Notes under the pieces: generated by a model | The model's input: the letters and a program-made list of their open reading frames with translations, nothing else | Told to the model about the DNA's origin: nothing | The model's database searches: none | Assembly (NCBI GenBank): GCA_003184365.1 | Contig: NKYR01000188.1 | Span: forward strand, 148 to 55,478 | DNA length: 55,331 nucleotides | Source: Evernia prunastri | Lineage: Eukaryota; Ascomycota; Lecanoromycetes; Lecanorales; Parmeliaceae | Direction of reading: 5' to 3' | Part shown: positions 1 through 8,847 of the stretch, piece by piece | Layout of the letters: each line of letters begins with the position of its first letter | How positions within the stretch are numbered: position 1 is the first letter of the stretch | Translations under genes and position numbers: made by a program

Positions 1-513
1 GCTTTGTTTGCTGTGTGTTCCTTTTTATAGTGGCCAATCACCATGCTGTATTGATCGAGTTGATGGGCGTTATGGATACCTGCATCTCGTCCTTCACGCA
101 AGGTCTGGATCATTTCTAGAACGGGGATCACGTCTCTCTCTATAGACTGGGCCAGTTCTTCAGGTGAGTTAATATCCCATGGATCCATAGCAGGATCAAG
201 ATTCTTTCCATCCTTTGGAATTACCGAAACTCTTCGTTCTTTCGTTTGTTTCAAGAGGCTACTGGCTCCTTCTTGAATGTCCNTCTCTCTCTATAGACTG
301 GGCCAGTTCTTCAGGTGAGTTAATATCCCATGGATCCATAGCGGGATCAAGATTCTTTCCATCCTTTGGAATTACCGAAACTCTTCGTTCTTTCGTTTGT
401 TTCAAGAGGCTGCTGGCTCCTTCTTGAATGTCCTTGAGAGACTCCTGGAGTTCCGCCATATCAAGTGGAGTAGCCTCATCTTCTGAACTCTCAACACCTT
501 TTCCTCGTGCCAT
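1..513 (-). CDS. 5' part of an unrecognised gene, truncated by the window edge
   Basis: A minus-strand reading frame starts at the ATG at 513 (protein begins MARGKGVESSEDEATPLDMA) and stays open toward the window edge. It is interrupted by a single N at 283 with a repeat of about 150 bp on either side. If the repeat is collapsed, the frame continues from the IER motif into a further 50 or so residues (VLEMIQTL, IHNAHQLDQY and similar) with no stop. The product is acidic at the start, then rich in Lys and Glu and probably helical. I do not recognise a family. It could be a cellular gene or part of a retroelement gag. The coding impression rests only on frame openness and amphipathic composition. 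Confidence 0.4.
283..283. other. Single-N assembly junction with duplicated flanks
   Basis: One ambiguous base separates two near-identical stretches, about 133-282 and 284-433. By eye they differ at two positions (agcagg/agcggg and ggctact/ggctgct). A lone N between overlapping ends is typical of two contig ends placed next to each other without being merged. Confidence 0.8.
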
Positions 514-601
514 GTTGTCACTGTCTAGCACACTCGTTTCTTATCCGTTTGAGGTGCCATGAAGACTGGTAATGCTTTGAATGGTGTTCTTTTGAATGGT
601 A

Positions 602-1198
602 ACAGCTTGATGGGGTGGTTTCTTGACTGCTTAAGGAAGAACGTCCAGGCGGAGTTGGATGCGGAGCGGAGAAAGAAGTCTTTGTTCTTTAATAAAGTTT
701 GTTCTTTTTGTTAGGGGGGTTGTTTGCACGAATGCTGGGGTGCTTGCACGTATGCAGCAGTACCTCCTCGTAAGGGGTTTTCCTTGTGGTCAACAAGTCC
801 TAGCCACGAATGGTTCGTTTTGCCCGTAGGTAGGCCACACCCGGATGCCCAATGATCTGACGTCGAAACGTCTTCACAACGGTCCCGATGACAATTTTCT
901 NCAGCTTGATGGGTGGTTTCTTGACTGCTTAAGGAAGAACGTCCAGGCGGAGTTGGATGCGGAGCGGAGAAAGAAGTCTTTGTTCTTTAATAAAGTTTGT
1001 TCTTTTTGTTAGGGGGGTTGTTTGCACGAATGCTGGGGTGCTTGCACGTATGCAGCAGTACCTCCTCGTAAGGGGTTTTCCTTGTGGTCAACAAGTCCTA
1101 GCCACGAATGGTTCGTTTTGCCCGTAGGTAGGCCACACCCGGATGCCCAATGATCTGACGTCGAAACGTCTTCACAACGGTCCCGATGACAATTTTCT
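602..1198. repeat. Direct duplication of about 298 bp around an N at 901
   Basis: Positions 602-900 and 902-1198 carry the same sequence, from cagcttgat to gacaattttct. I see one single-base length difference (gatgggg versus gatggg). The second copy runs on into unique DNA. There is no protein-coding signal in either copy. The single N suggests two overlapping contig ends rather than a biological tandem repeat. Confidence 0.85.
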
Positions 1199-2130
1199 TT
1201 TACTGTTCGCTTGTCAGTACGAACGGAAGGGTGGATGATCTAGTTGTAGTGTCAGAACCGTGCCCAGAGTCAAGTCTAATGGGGGTAAATTGAATAAGAC
1301 AACTAGATAAAGAGCGAATATGTACACAGGAGAAGAGCGCTTAAATACTAGGAAGAATCCCCGCTAGCCTATGTGATAATGAGAATGTGTCAATGACCAA
1401 TAAATACTCTATGTGCCTGACACATAGCCATAAACACTCCCTTTGTACCTGACAGCTAGGGTACGTCCGTAACATTTTAAGAATTCTCGACGAATTCGTG
1501 TAAAGCTTCTAAGAGATTGAGAGCGACGATATATTCGAATCGAACTAAGACGATAATAAAAATGATTCTTTACTTGATAATGTAGACGTGCTATTTAACT
1601 AAGATTTAGACGACTTCGATAAATATAATCGAAGACGATTAGACGATATATCTGCTGCAGCTGCTGAAGAGACTCTGAGAGTAATTATTATTTCTCTTAT
1701 TATCAGTCTCAGACGCTGCGATATACGCTTTATAGAAGAATTAGAAGAAGTATCAGTAGAGAAATCGATCTCAGTCGTGTTAGGAGTCGAAGACGTTCGC
1801 TTGCGAAGAACTCTTTAAGTCTTTTGAAGAGATTTGAGAGACATAATAACGATAGCGAGATTTATAATGATGAGAGCGACGAGAAAGAAACAACTATATA
1901 AGCACGATACGATACTATATTATATCGACTTTTGTATAGTCTCAAATCTAGCTAATTGAGAGATTGCAACAGTCTAATGTATTGTCATATCATGACTCTA
2001 CATTTGGTGCTGAGAGGTAGTTGATTATCCCACCAAAATTAGATGCGGGAAGCATCTGGTTCCCGCATTCGCCAATGGTTTTGAAAACAACTGTAACTCT
2101 ACTCTACTAAGGTAACTCTACCTTAAGGTA
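1199..2130. repeat. AT-rich, RIP-like degenerate repeat (core about 1470-1935)
   Basis: No open frame of useful length. The core is full of TA and CG steps while CA is nearly absent. In 1501-1620 I count no CA and about five TG, against about fourteen TA. That is the signature of repeat-induced point mutation acting on CpA. After the core comes TATA-like sequence and, at about 2010, tttggtgctgagagg, which resembles the primer-binding region just after a copia-type LTR, so an LTR remnant is possible. The LTR reading is inference and no target-site duplication was found. Confidence 0.6.
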
Positions 2131-2211
2131 CCATGCCAAGTTGTGCACCCCACACTGCACCTCCATCGCATTGCACGTCTCTGAAATTGCAACCTTCGAG
2201 TTCGAGAGGAC

Positions 2212-3039
2212 ATGTCAGGCGGGACGCAAAGGTACGCAGGTATTGCATTGTCTCCAAATCGGACACTTACTCTCGAGCTTCCTATAGCAAAATTTCACAG
2301 ACAAATCCTCGAGGTATTCCCTATGCCCCTTTCGTGGACAAGGTCGAGGACTATGTTTCCTCGAGGGGGGAAGTGGATGGGACGATGAAGAGTTTTCAAG
2401 AAATGATTTCGTACGTTTTGACCCATTCGGTGAGTTTGGAAAGATGCTGAGTGAGCTCGGAAATCCAGCAAATACCAATTCATGGAAGCCAACACACAAA
2501 GGCGCAAGGCTGGGCTGGATGAGAAAATACCGGATATCCAGAAGACGCTAGATACAGTGCAATTTTTGAAGACTCGAACGGTCCGTTTCCCCTCTGGTCC
2601 ATGTCTGATGATGATATATAACTTTCTCAACCTTTACCGTGCAGTCAGAGTCAGATCCCATAGAAGCCACATTCGAGCTTAATGATACTCTTTACGCTAA
2701 AGCGCTGGTGCCACCTACCGAGGAAGTCTACCTGTGGTTGGGTGCCAATGTGATGTTAGCGTATCCTATGGCAGAAGCGGAGACGCTGCTGGAGGCAAAG
2801 CTGTCCAGTGCGCAGCAGACGCTGGAGAATTGTGAAGAAGATCTGGATTTTCTAAGAGAGCAGATCACAGTAAGATGTCTAATGGTATTTTGCGGATATT
2901 TCGTGCTGATCGCTGGGTATAGACATTGGAGGTTGCAACGGCAAGAGTGTACAACTGGGACGTCACAATGAAGAGGAAAGAGAAGGCGGAGTCTGGGAAG
3001 GAAGTGGATGGAAAGAAGGAGCTGTTACCCAATGGCTGA
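2212..3039 (+). CDS. PAC10: Prefoldin subunit 3 (VBP1/Pac10/Gim2 type)
   Basis: One of the alpha-type subunits of the hexameric prefoldin co-chaperone, which hands unfolded actin and tubulin to the CCT chaperonin in the cytosol. Five exons join in phase: 2212-2231, 2288-2410, 2469-2580, 2645-2869 and 2923-3039, giving 198 residues, the usual family length. Diagnostic segments are NPRGIPYAPFVDKVEDYV near the start, KYQFMEANTQRR and EKIPDIQKTLDTV in the first helix, the strand segment LYAKALVPPTEEVYLWLGAN, and a second coiled coil ending in WDVTMKRK. Introns are 53-64 nt. The first exon codes only seven residues (MSGGTQS), chosen because it alone splices in frame into KISQTNPRGIP. The TACCTTAAGGTA motif lies about 90 bp upstream. 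Confidence 0.92.
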
Positions 3040-3789
3040 ACCAACGGTCTGGCGAGAATGGGAAATCATGATGCATCATGGATATGAAGCGGCTGATACT
3101 CTGATAATCTGTATGTAACGTTTTACATGCCATAGGCTTGAAGAAGGGATCTCGAAGGCTCGAACGAGATAAATAAGAAATTGCTACACCAGTGAGAGTA
3201 CCAGCGCCATTAGGACTCGAAGTTCGAACGCAATACAATGAAATACCACCGGCGACGGTTCTTTTACTTAGTGTTAAGTTGTTTTTGTTTCCGCTTTAGG
3301 GTGAACGTTTTACGAACATCAAGGTGAGGAAATTTAATTTCACTCATTAAGTTACTCGTACTCTTGAACACTGGTGCACCGGAACTTTTGGTGTTTCTTT
3401 GCCAAGAAAAAATCATCCTACTCTACGGTAGTCTCGAAAGTACCTATCACCATTCACCAAAGTATTTCGGTACTTTATTTAAACGTTCGCGCATACTCCG
3501 TGCACGCCATTGTTGAATCCCCCTCCACTCCAGCGACACAAGTACACCAACAAAGCGCATCATTGCCTTTTCTTCCCGCGACACACTACATACCTTCCCA
3601 GTACCTCAATTTCAAAATCTACTCATCTTTTCCAAAGCCTTCAACCACTACCTCCGCTCAGACAAAGCACACGACCACAACCCCCTCACCTGAAGTCGCA
3701 TGCTTGGGTGAAGGTCCAAAGGGACAACAAAACCAGAATTTCAGTACCCAATGACCACACGAACTTGCGCGCCCAGAAATTCATAATCC
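3040..3789. other. Intergenic region upstream of FCP1
   Basis: About 750 bp between prefoldin 3 and FCP1. The last 300 bp are C/A-rich on the + strand (many cac, acc and cct triplets), as is common in fungal promoters and 5' leaders. Short open frames here (for example 3374-3754) have low-complexity His/Pro/Ser/Thr composition and no family resemblance. I see no RNA gene or repeat. Confidence 0.5.
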
Positions 3790-6482
3790 ATGCTGCTGCG
3801 ACTCCCCACTAGCCTTCACTACCCAATTACCGTCACTGAATTGCTCAAGAAACCCACCGACAATGTCGAGAGACGTGCCCCACTCTTCTCCTACGTCTAT
3901 GAGACCGAGGTGACAGAAGGTGACAACTTAGGTAATACTTGGCAGACGTTGAAAAAGTATCCGACCAGGTTTGAGTCCAGCGTCGAGGGTGTGCTCATCG
4001 ACTGGAAGATCGACGAAGGCGCCGTCATCTCTAAGCCAAAGTATGCAATCCACCATACATGCCAAGTAAGCTTCGTTATACTGATTGATCATCCATCAAG
4101 TGTGGGTATAGCCGAGATCGAAGAACCATGCGCCCATAGCGTCCAATTCGGCGGAATGTGCGTCACCTGCGGCAAGGACATGAGCGAGTAAGTCTTCAAA
4201 GGCTCTATTTGTAATTGCAAGCTTCATGGCTGCAAGTGCTAATACTTCGTCTCTAAAGGTCATCTTATGTCACCGAGCAACTCGATTCCTCAAGAGCAAC
4301 AATAAACATGGTTCACAATAATGTCTCCCTCACCATCAGCGAAAACGAAGCAGCAAGAGCAGATGACGAAGCCAAAAGGCGTTTGCTAGATTCGAAGAGA
4401 TTGTCCCTCGTTGTCGACTTAGATCAGACCATCATTCAGGCCACAGTTGATCCTACGGTCGCCGACTGGCAGAAAGATGAGCACAACCCGAATCACGATG
4501 CAGTCAAAGATGTTCGCGCGTTTCTCCTGAAAGACGATGGACCGGGAAATAGAGGTTGTTGGTACTACATCAAGCTCCGCCCAGGGCTTCAAGATTTCTT
4601 GCAGAATGTTTCAAAAATCTACGAGTTGCACATTTACACCATGGGGACAAGGGCTTACGCCAAAAACATTGCGGACATCATAGATCCGGAGCATAGGATA
4701 TTTGGCGATCGAATACTATCTCGGGACGAGAGCGGAAGCTCCACAGCTAAGAATCTACAACGGCTCTTCCCGGTAGACACAAAGATGGTAGTCATCATTG
4801 ACGACAGAGGGGATGTTTGGAAGTGGAGCCCTAATCTTATCAAAGTCACACCGTATGACTTCTTCGTCGGTATTGGAGACATCAATTCCAGTTTCTTGCC
4901 TAAGAAACCTGGACCGAAGCCTTCGCAAAAGACGGCAGCCATCTCGGCCCCCATAACTCTCAACGATCAGACCGAAGGTACTACTGGGGAGGAGCTTCGA
5001 CCTACAACAAACGGCAACACAAGTCAAGAAGTAGAAGCCTCACGTACTGAAAAGTTGGAGGCTCCAACCGCCAACAAAGTCTCAGCGCTGGAGCAGCTAG
5101 TAGCGATGGGTGGAGGTGATGATCCAGCGACAAGGCAAGCGCAAACAACTCGCCAGGATGAGGCCTTAGCGGCTCAACTTGAAGACCGACCATTGCTCCA
5201 GAAGCAGAAACAATTAGAGGCAGAAGATGCTGCGACAGAGTCCACTGTACCAAAGGAAGATGGGGACTATGGCAATGCTTCGTCTTCGTCAGATGATTCT
5301 AGTTACTCTGACAGACCGAAGCACAATCTTCTCCAGGACCACGACCGCGAGCTCTTCCAGCTCGAAGAGTCTCTCCGTAAAGTCCACAGTGAATTCTACG
5401 ACATCTTCCGTCGCCAACTATCCGCCGCGCAGGGTGGCCGTCTAGGACAACTCCGGGGTGGACAGAAACGTAAGCTACCAAGCGAAAAGTCCGATCTGGA
5501 CCTCGTCCCGGACATCAAGACCGTTTTGCCGTCGGTGAAATCAAAGGTCCTCACCGGAGTTGTGGTCGTCTTTTCGGGTGTTGTTCCTCTAGGCGTGGAT
5601 GTCGAAAGCACTGATTTAGCGATTCTTGCAAGGAGCTTTGGCGCTCGAATTGAGGAAAACGTTGGTAGATCGACCACACATGTTGTTGCAGCAAGGAATC
5701 GAACACTAAAAGTTCGGAAAGCGATCAAACGGGGCAAAGGGAGGATTCAGATTGTCAACCCTCAGTGGCTCACAGACTCCATCAATCAATGGTCAAGGGT
5801 AGAAGAGGGGCCTTATCTTCTCGACACAGAAGGAAAGAATGGTCATCAGGAAGATGACGACGATATCCTTAGTGAAAGTGAATCGCCTGCTGCCAGCGAA
5901 AGTGGAGAGGAGACAGACAACAGTAGTAGGCAGACGAAGCCTACACTCACCCTCAAAATCAATCCAAACAAAAGTAGTATCGACACAGACGACTCTGACG
6001 TTGAAGACGTCGCTCTCTCGGAAATCGATGTCGATGAAGCTAGCCCTGTCGGTGGTACAAATGAGGATTGGAGCGGCATGAATGACGAGCTTGCTGAGTT
6101 CCTCGGCAGCGATGCTGAAGACAGTGATGGAGATAGCATAGCTAGTGGAGATACTACCAGTAGTTCGAAGCTGGGCATCCGCGGTAAAAAGCGAGGAAGA
6201 GACGAGAACGATAGCGGTGGAGAGAGTGAGGACGGTCGGGCCGGAAAGGTGAAGAAGAAGCAAGCGGTTGGGAACGGCCTGACGTCTTTGAGCCAGACGA
6301 CTATCGCCGAGTCTGGCGGAGACAAGGACGAGGAAACTGGTGGTGGTGAGCAGGTTGGGGTGAGAGCAGTAGTAGAGAATGGGGAAAAGGAGGGTGAGGA
6401 GGGAGATGGGTGGAGCGAGTTTGAGGATGAATTGGAGAGAGAATTGGAGAAGGACGGAAGTGAAGATCAAGGCGAGGGTTAG
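3790..6482 (+). CDS. FCP1: RNA polymerase II CTD phosphatase FCP1
   Basis: Dephosphorylates the heptad repeats of the Rpb1 C-terminal domain in the nucleus to recycle RNA polymerase II. Exons 3790-4040, 4101-4187 and 4259-6482 give 853 residues. The N-terminal region (MLLRLPTSLHYPITVTEL) and the Cys-containing EEPCAHSVQFGGMCVTCGKD segment match the family. The HAD/FCPH domain starts at about residue 160 with the catalytic VVDLDQT motif, continues with KLRPGLQDFL and YTMGTRAYA, and ends with IIDDRGDVWKWSPNLI. A BRCT domain lies at about 546-637 (VVVFSGVVPL to the WLTDSI motif). The tail is a long acidic, Ser-rich region ending EGEG, consistent with the TFIIF-binding end of FCP1. Intron 2 has a clear ctaat branch site. 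Intron 1 is 60 nt and stop-free (see findings). Confidence 0.95.
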
Positions 6483-7201
6483 CATAAGCCTCGCTGCTCG
6501 TGCATTAATAACATTGAGCGTGTACATATATTGGCGATTCTGGCGCAGCGACGTCACATGATCGAAAGCATGCACTGAGTACTGCTATCAAAAGATGACG
6601 TCTCTCCAATATTGTTCCCCTTCTGTCCCTTCTTCTAGCGATCGGTCGATCAGAAGTGATCGACTCCATGAAGTTGTACGCAATTTGTCAGGTACTTGGG
6701 TGAGAGGCATAGCTCTCGTTGGAGAGCGCCATCGCCAGCCAGTGAGCATGCCATGATCAAGGTTCGATCCACCTTGTGCAGGGAGACCACCCCCATTTCT
6801 AAATGACCTGGAAACACAACTACCGAACATTCTGATCACCGTGTGATCTGCTTGATGGGAAAGAGGCTTGAATCCCACAGCCCATGGCCTCCACACATAA
6901 CAGAACCACATCTCCTCGGTCCCTATCGATTGTACAAAGCTATTTAAAGCGTGAAGCATAAGTGTCCTTCGAATACTGCAGGAAGCTTGACGCAATGCTG
7001 CATCCTTGAAATCTAAGCTGCTCCAAAAAGGGAATTCTTGGGCCTCTGAGAAATGGTTGTGAGCGATCCGTATTTCACTTCTGTCATGGTATCTCCATCG
7101 GCCGTTCTTGCCCACATGATCGTCCGTCATACAGTAATCATCTCTTCGCACCTCTTCGGGCCCCCTTCGTGATCTGTTAGGAATCTCTAATTTTGACGGT
7201 T
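6483..7201. other. Intergenic region between the 3' ends of FCP1 and the Ser-rich gene
   Basis: About 720 bp between two convergent genes. A minus-strand frame of roughly 200 codons crosses it (6588-7205) but begins with TTG, has no recognisable domain and begins inside the stop codon of the neighbouring gene, so I read it as untranslated DNA. A D-arm-like and T-arm-like pair at about 6700-6780 does not fold into a full tRNA. Confidence 0.45.
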
Positions 7202-7921
7202 TCAATCCTCAAGCCCTTGCATTGGACTACCAGAGTCTCTGTTATGCTGTTTGACAGATCTAGGGCTTCCGGCTCCACCGGCATCCTTCCCTGTAGCGGC
7301 TGCCCTGTTGGAAATAGACGTTGGGCCGCTCACAGTGCTGCTGGCAGTTTCCCCAAAGCCAACCAAGCTTGCGTTTCCCTCGTCGCTCATACCAGCACTG
7401 CTGATCCCATCATCCTGATCTTCACTCATCTTGTCCGAGTCTCCTCCAGACCAGGTTGCAGACGCGCTGCCCACGGTACTTTTGCGTAGATTAGACGCGT
7501 TATCAAAGTAGCCTGGAGGCTGCTGTTGGGGAACGGTTTGGTTCCCTTGGGCCAGATGTTGATTAGCACCACGGAGAGTAGCCACTCTCTCTAAACCAGC
7601 AAGACGTGAAATGCGGTCGGCACGTTCGGCGTCGAGTGTGTTGGCGGAGGAATTCGACATTGAAGAATTACCGTGCGCTTGTGTGTGAGGCGGTGCTTGC
7701 CCGAGTGATCCATCTTTGATAGCAGTCGTGCTGAAAGCAGAGTTAGGTGTTCCCCTGCAGCCATGAGTTTCGGGCTTCATACTTCCCAGGGGGCAGGCAC
7801 ACCACTGGCGTCAGAATGGGGGGAAGACAACTTACGGGCCAAAGTCAGAAGGGGTTCCGCCTGAAGGGTCACTTGGAGGAGGAGGAAGATTGATGAGAGT
7901 TGGACCTTGAGATCTTGACAT
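7202..7921 (-). CDS. Ser/Gly-rich protein of unknown function
   Basis: Two exons, 7921-7836 and 7781-7202, join in phase (GGC CC|T) to give 221 residues. The protein begins MSRSQGPTLINLPPPPSDPS and contains the charged helix DAERADRISRLAGLERVAT followed by low-complexity acidic and Ser-rich segments (DKMSEDQDDGISSAGMSDEG, SLVGFGETASSTVSGP). No enzyme motif, signal peptide or membrane segment is visible. I believe similar Ser-rich proteins with the RISRLAGLERVAT helix occur in other filamentous fungi, but I cannot assign a function. The C-terminus (SPMQGLED) may be alternative or incomplete if a further intron exists. It is head-to-head with the PB1/UBA gene, 926 bp away. Confidence 0.65.
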
Positions 7922-8847
7922 GCTGACAAGCGAGGTGCGGGCTTGTCCTTGTCCTAAAGGCTTGAAAAGTGAGTGCGAACTGGACAGAGCTTTGGAGTGG
8001 ATCGTTGGTCCCCAAGGTGAAAGTAGAGTATGTCAAGAGGGTGAGGGAGTGGGAGGGGACAAGTGTTGATGGAATTTTGCTGCAGACGGTTCAGTCTCTA
8101 TTATTCTCTGTTGTCTGAGAAATACTACAATACTCGGTAGAAAGACAATCAATACCACCAATACGGAGTCGGAAAGTTAGGAAACAATGATAAAATACTT
8201 TAGGTTACTACCTAAGATACTCTATACAAGTTCAATTCCGGTCAAAGAATTCCACCTAAAGTACCTCTCACATTCCATATTATGTGCGGGGTAACGACCG
8301 AGTACTACTTTGTCCGTGAAGCGATGAAATGCCAAATTGTGCAATTTGGTCCGAATCTGTGTAACAGAATTTACTGTACTTTTCAAGTTCGATATACCTT
8401 GGGTACCCAATTCTCTGTCTAGATTCACTTGCTCCAACTAATCCGAGACCTATCCACCCGTCAGAGAGTTCACCCTTCACATTATTCAACGACTTCCTAC
8501 CATGGACTATGCAATATTCGCAGGCCTAGGGTTGTAGCCTGTAGATTCACTTAAGCCTTAAGGTAGAGTGGCAGATGAGGCAGATAATTATAGAGTACAA
8601 AAATAGGTACTTAACTTTGAGTGGGAGCGCAGCGCTTGCTTAACTCCGAAAGCCGTACTTCTACAATTCCACGTTCTCAAGGCTCCCACGCGGCCACGAC
8701 AGCTTTAACTCCAACTGAGCCTGTAATAAAAGTCACTCTGATCCATACCTCATCAGTACTCATCTCTAAGCTGTCCACCTCCGCTTCAAAGCCCCCAATT
8801 CTAGCGCACACTGCCGATACCAACACCAACAACTTGCGCCTGCCACA
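7922..8847. promoter_or_regulatory. Divergent intergenic region
   Basis: 926 bp separating two divergently transcribed genes, so it should contain both promoters. It carries two occurrences of the recurring palindromic motif family (about 8199-8218 and 8553-8564). No TATA box or known activator site can be assigned with confidence. Short open frames here lack family resemblance. Confidence 0.4.

Noticed and set aside
3374..3812. Two overlapping open frames upstream of FCP1
   Set aside because: Low-complexity His/Pro/Ser/Thr composition in a C/A-rich promoter stretch, with no family resemblance.
5793..6575. 260-codon open frame on the minus strand
   Set aside because: It is antisense to the acidic Ser/Glu/Asp-rich tail of FCP1, where repetitive codons keep the other frames open. 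Leu/Ser-rich composition, no family resemblance.
6695..6785. tRNA-like pieces (tagctctcgttggagagcg and ggttcgatcc)
   Set aside because: The two arms look like a D arm and a T arm, but the T stem has a bulge, no acceptor stem pairs and no anticodon arm fits. Chance, or at most a decayed tRNA-derived sequence.
6588..7205. 205-codon minus-strand open frame after the Ser-rich gene
   Set aside because: Starts with TTG, overlaps the stop of the upstream gene, has no splice signals joining it and no recognisable domain.
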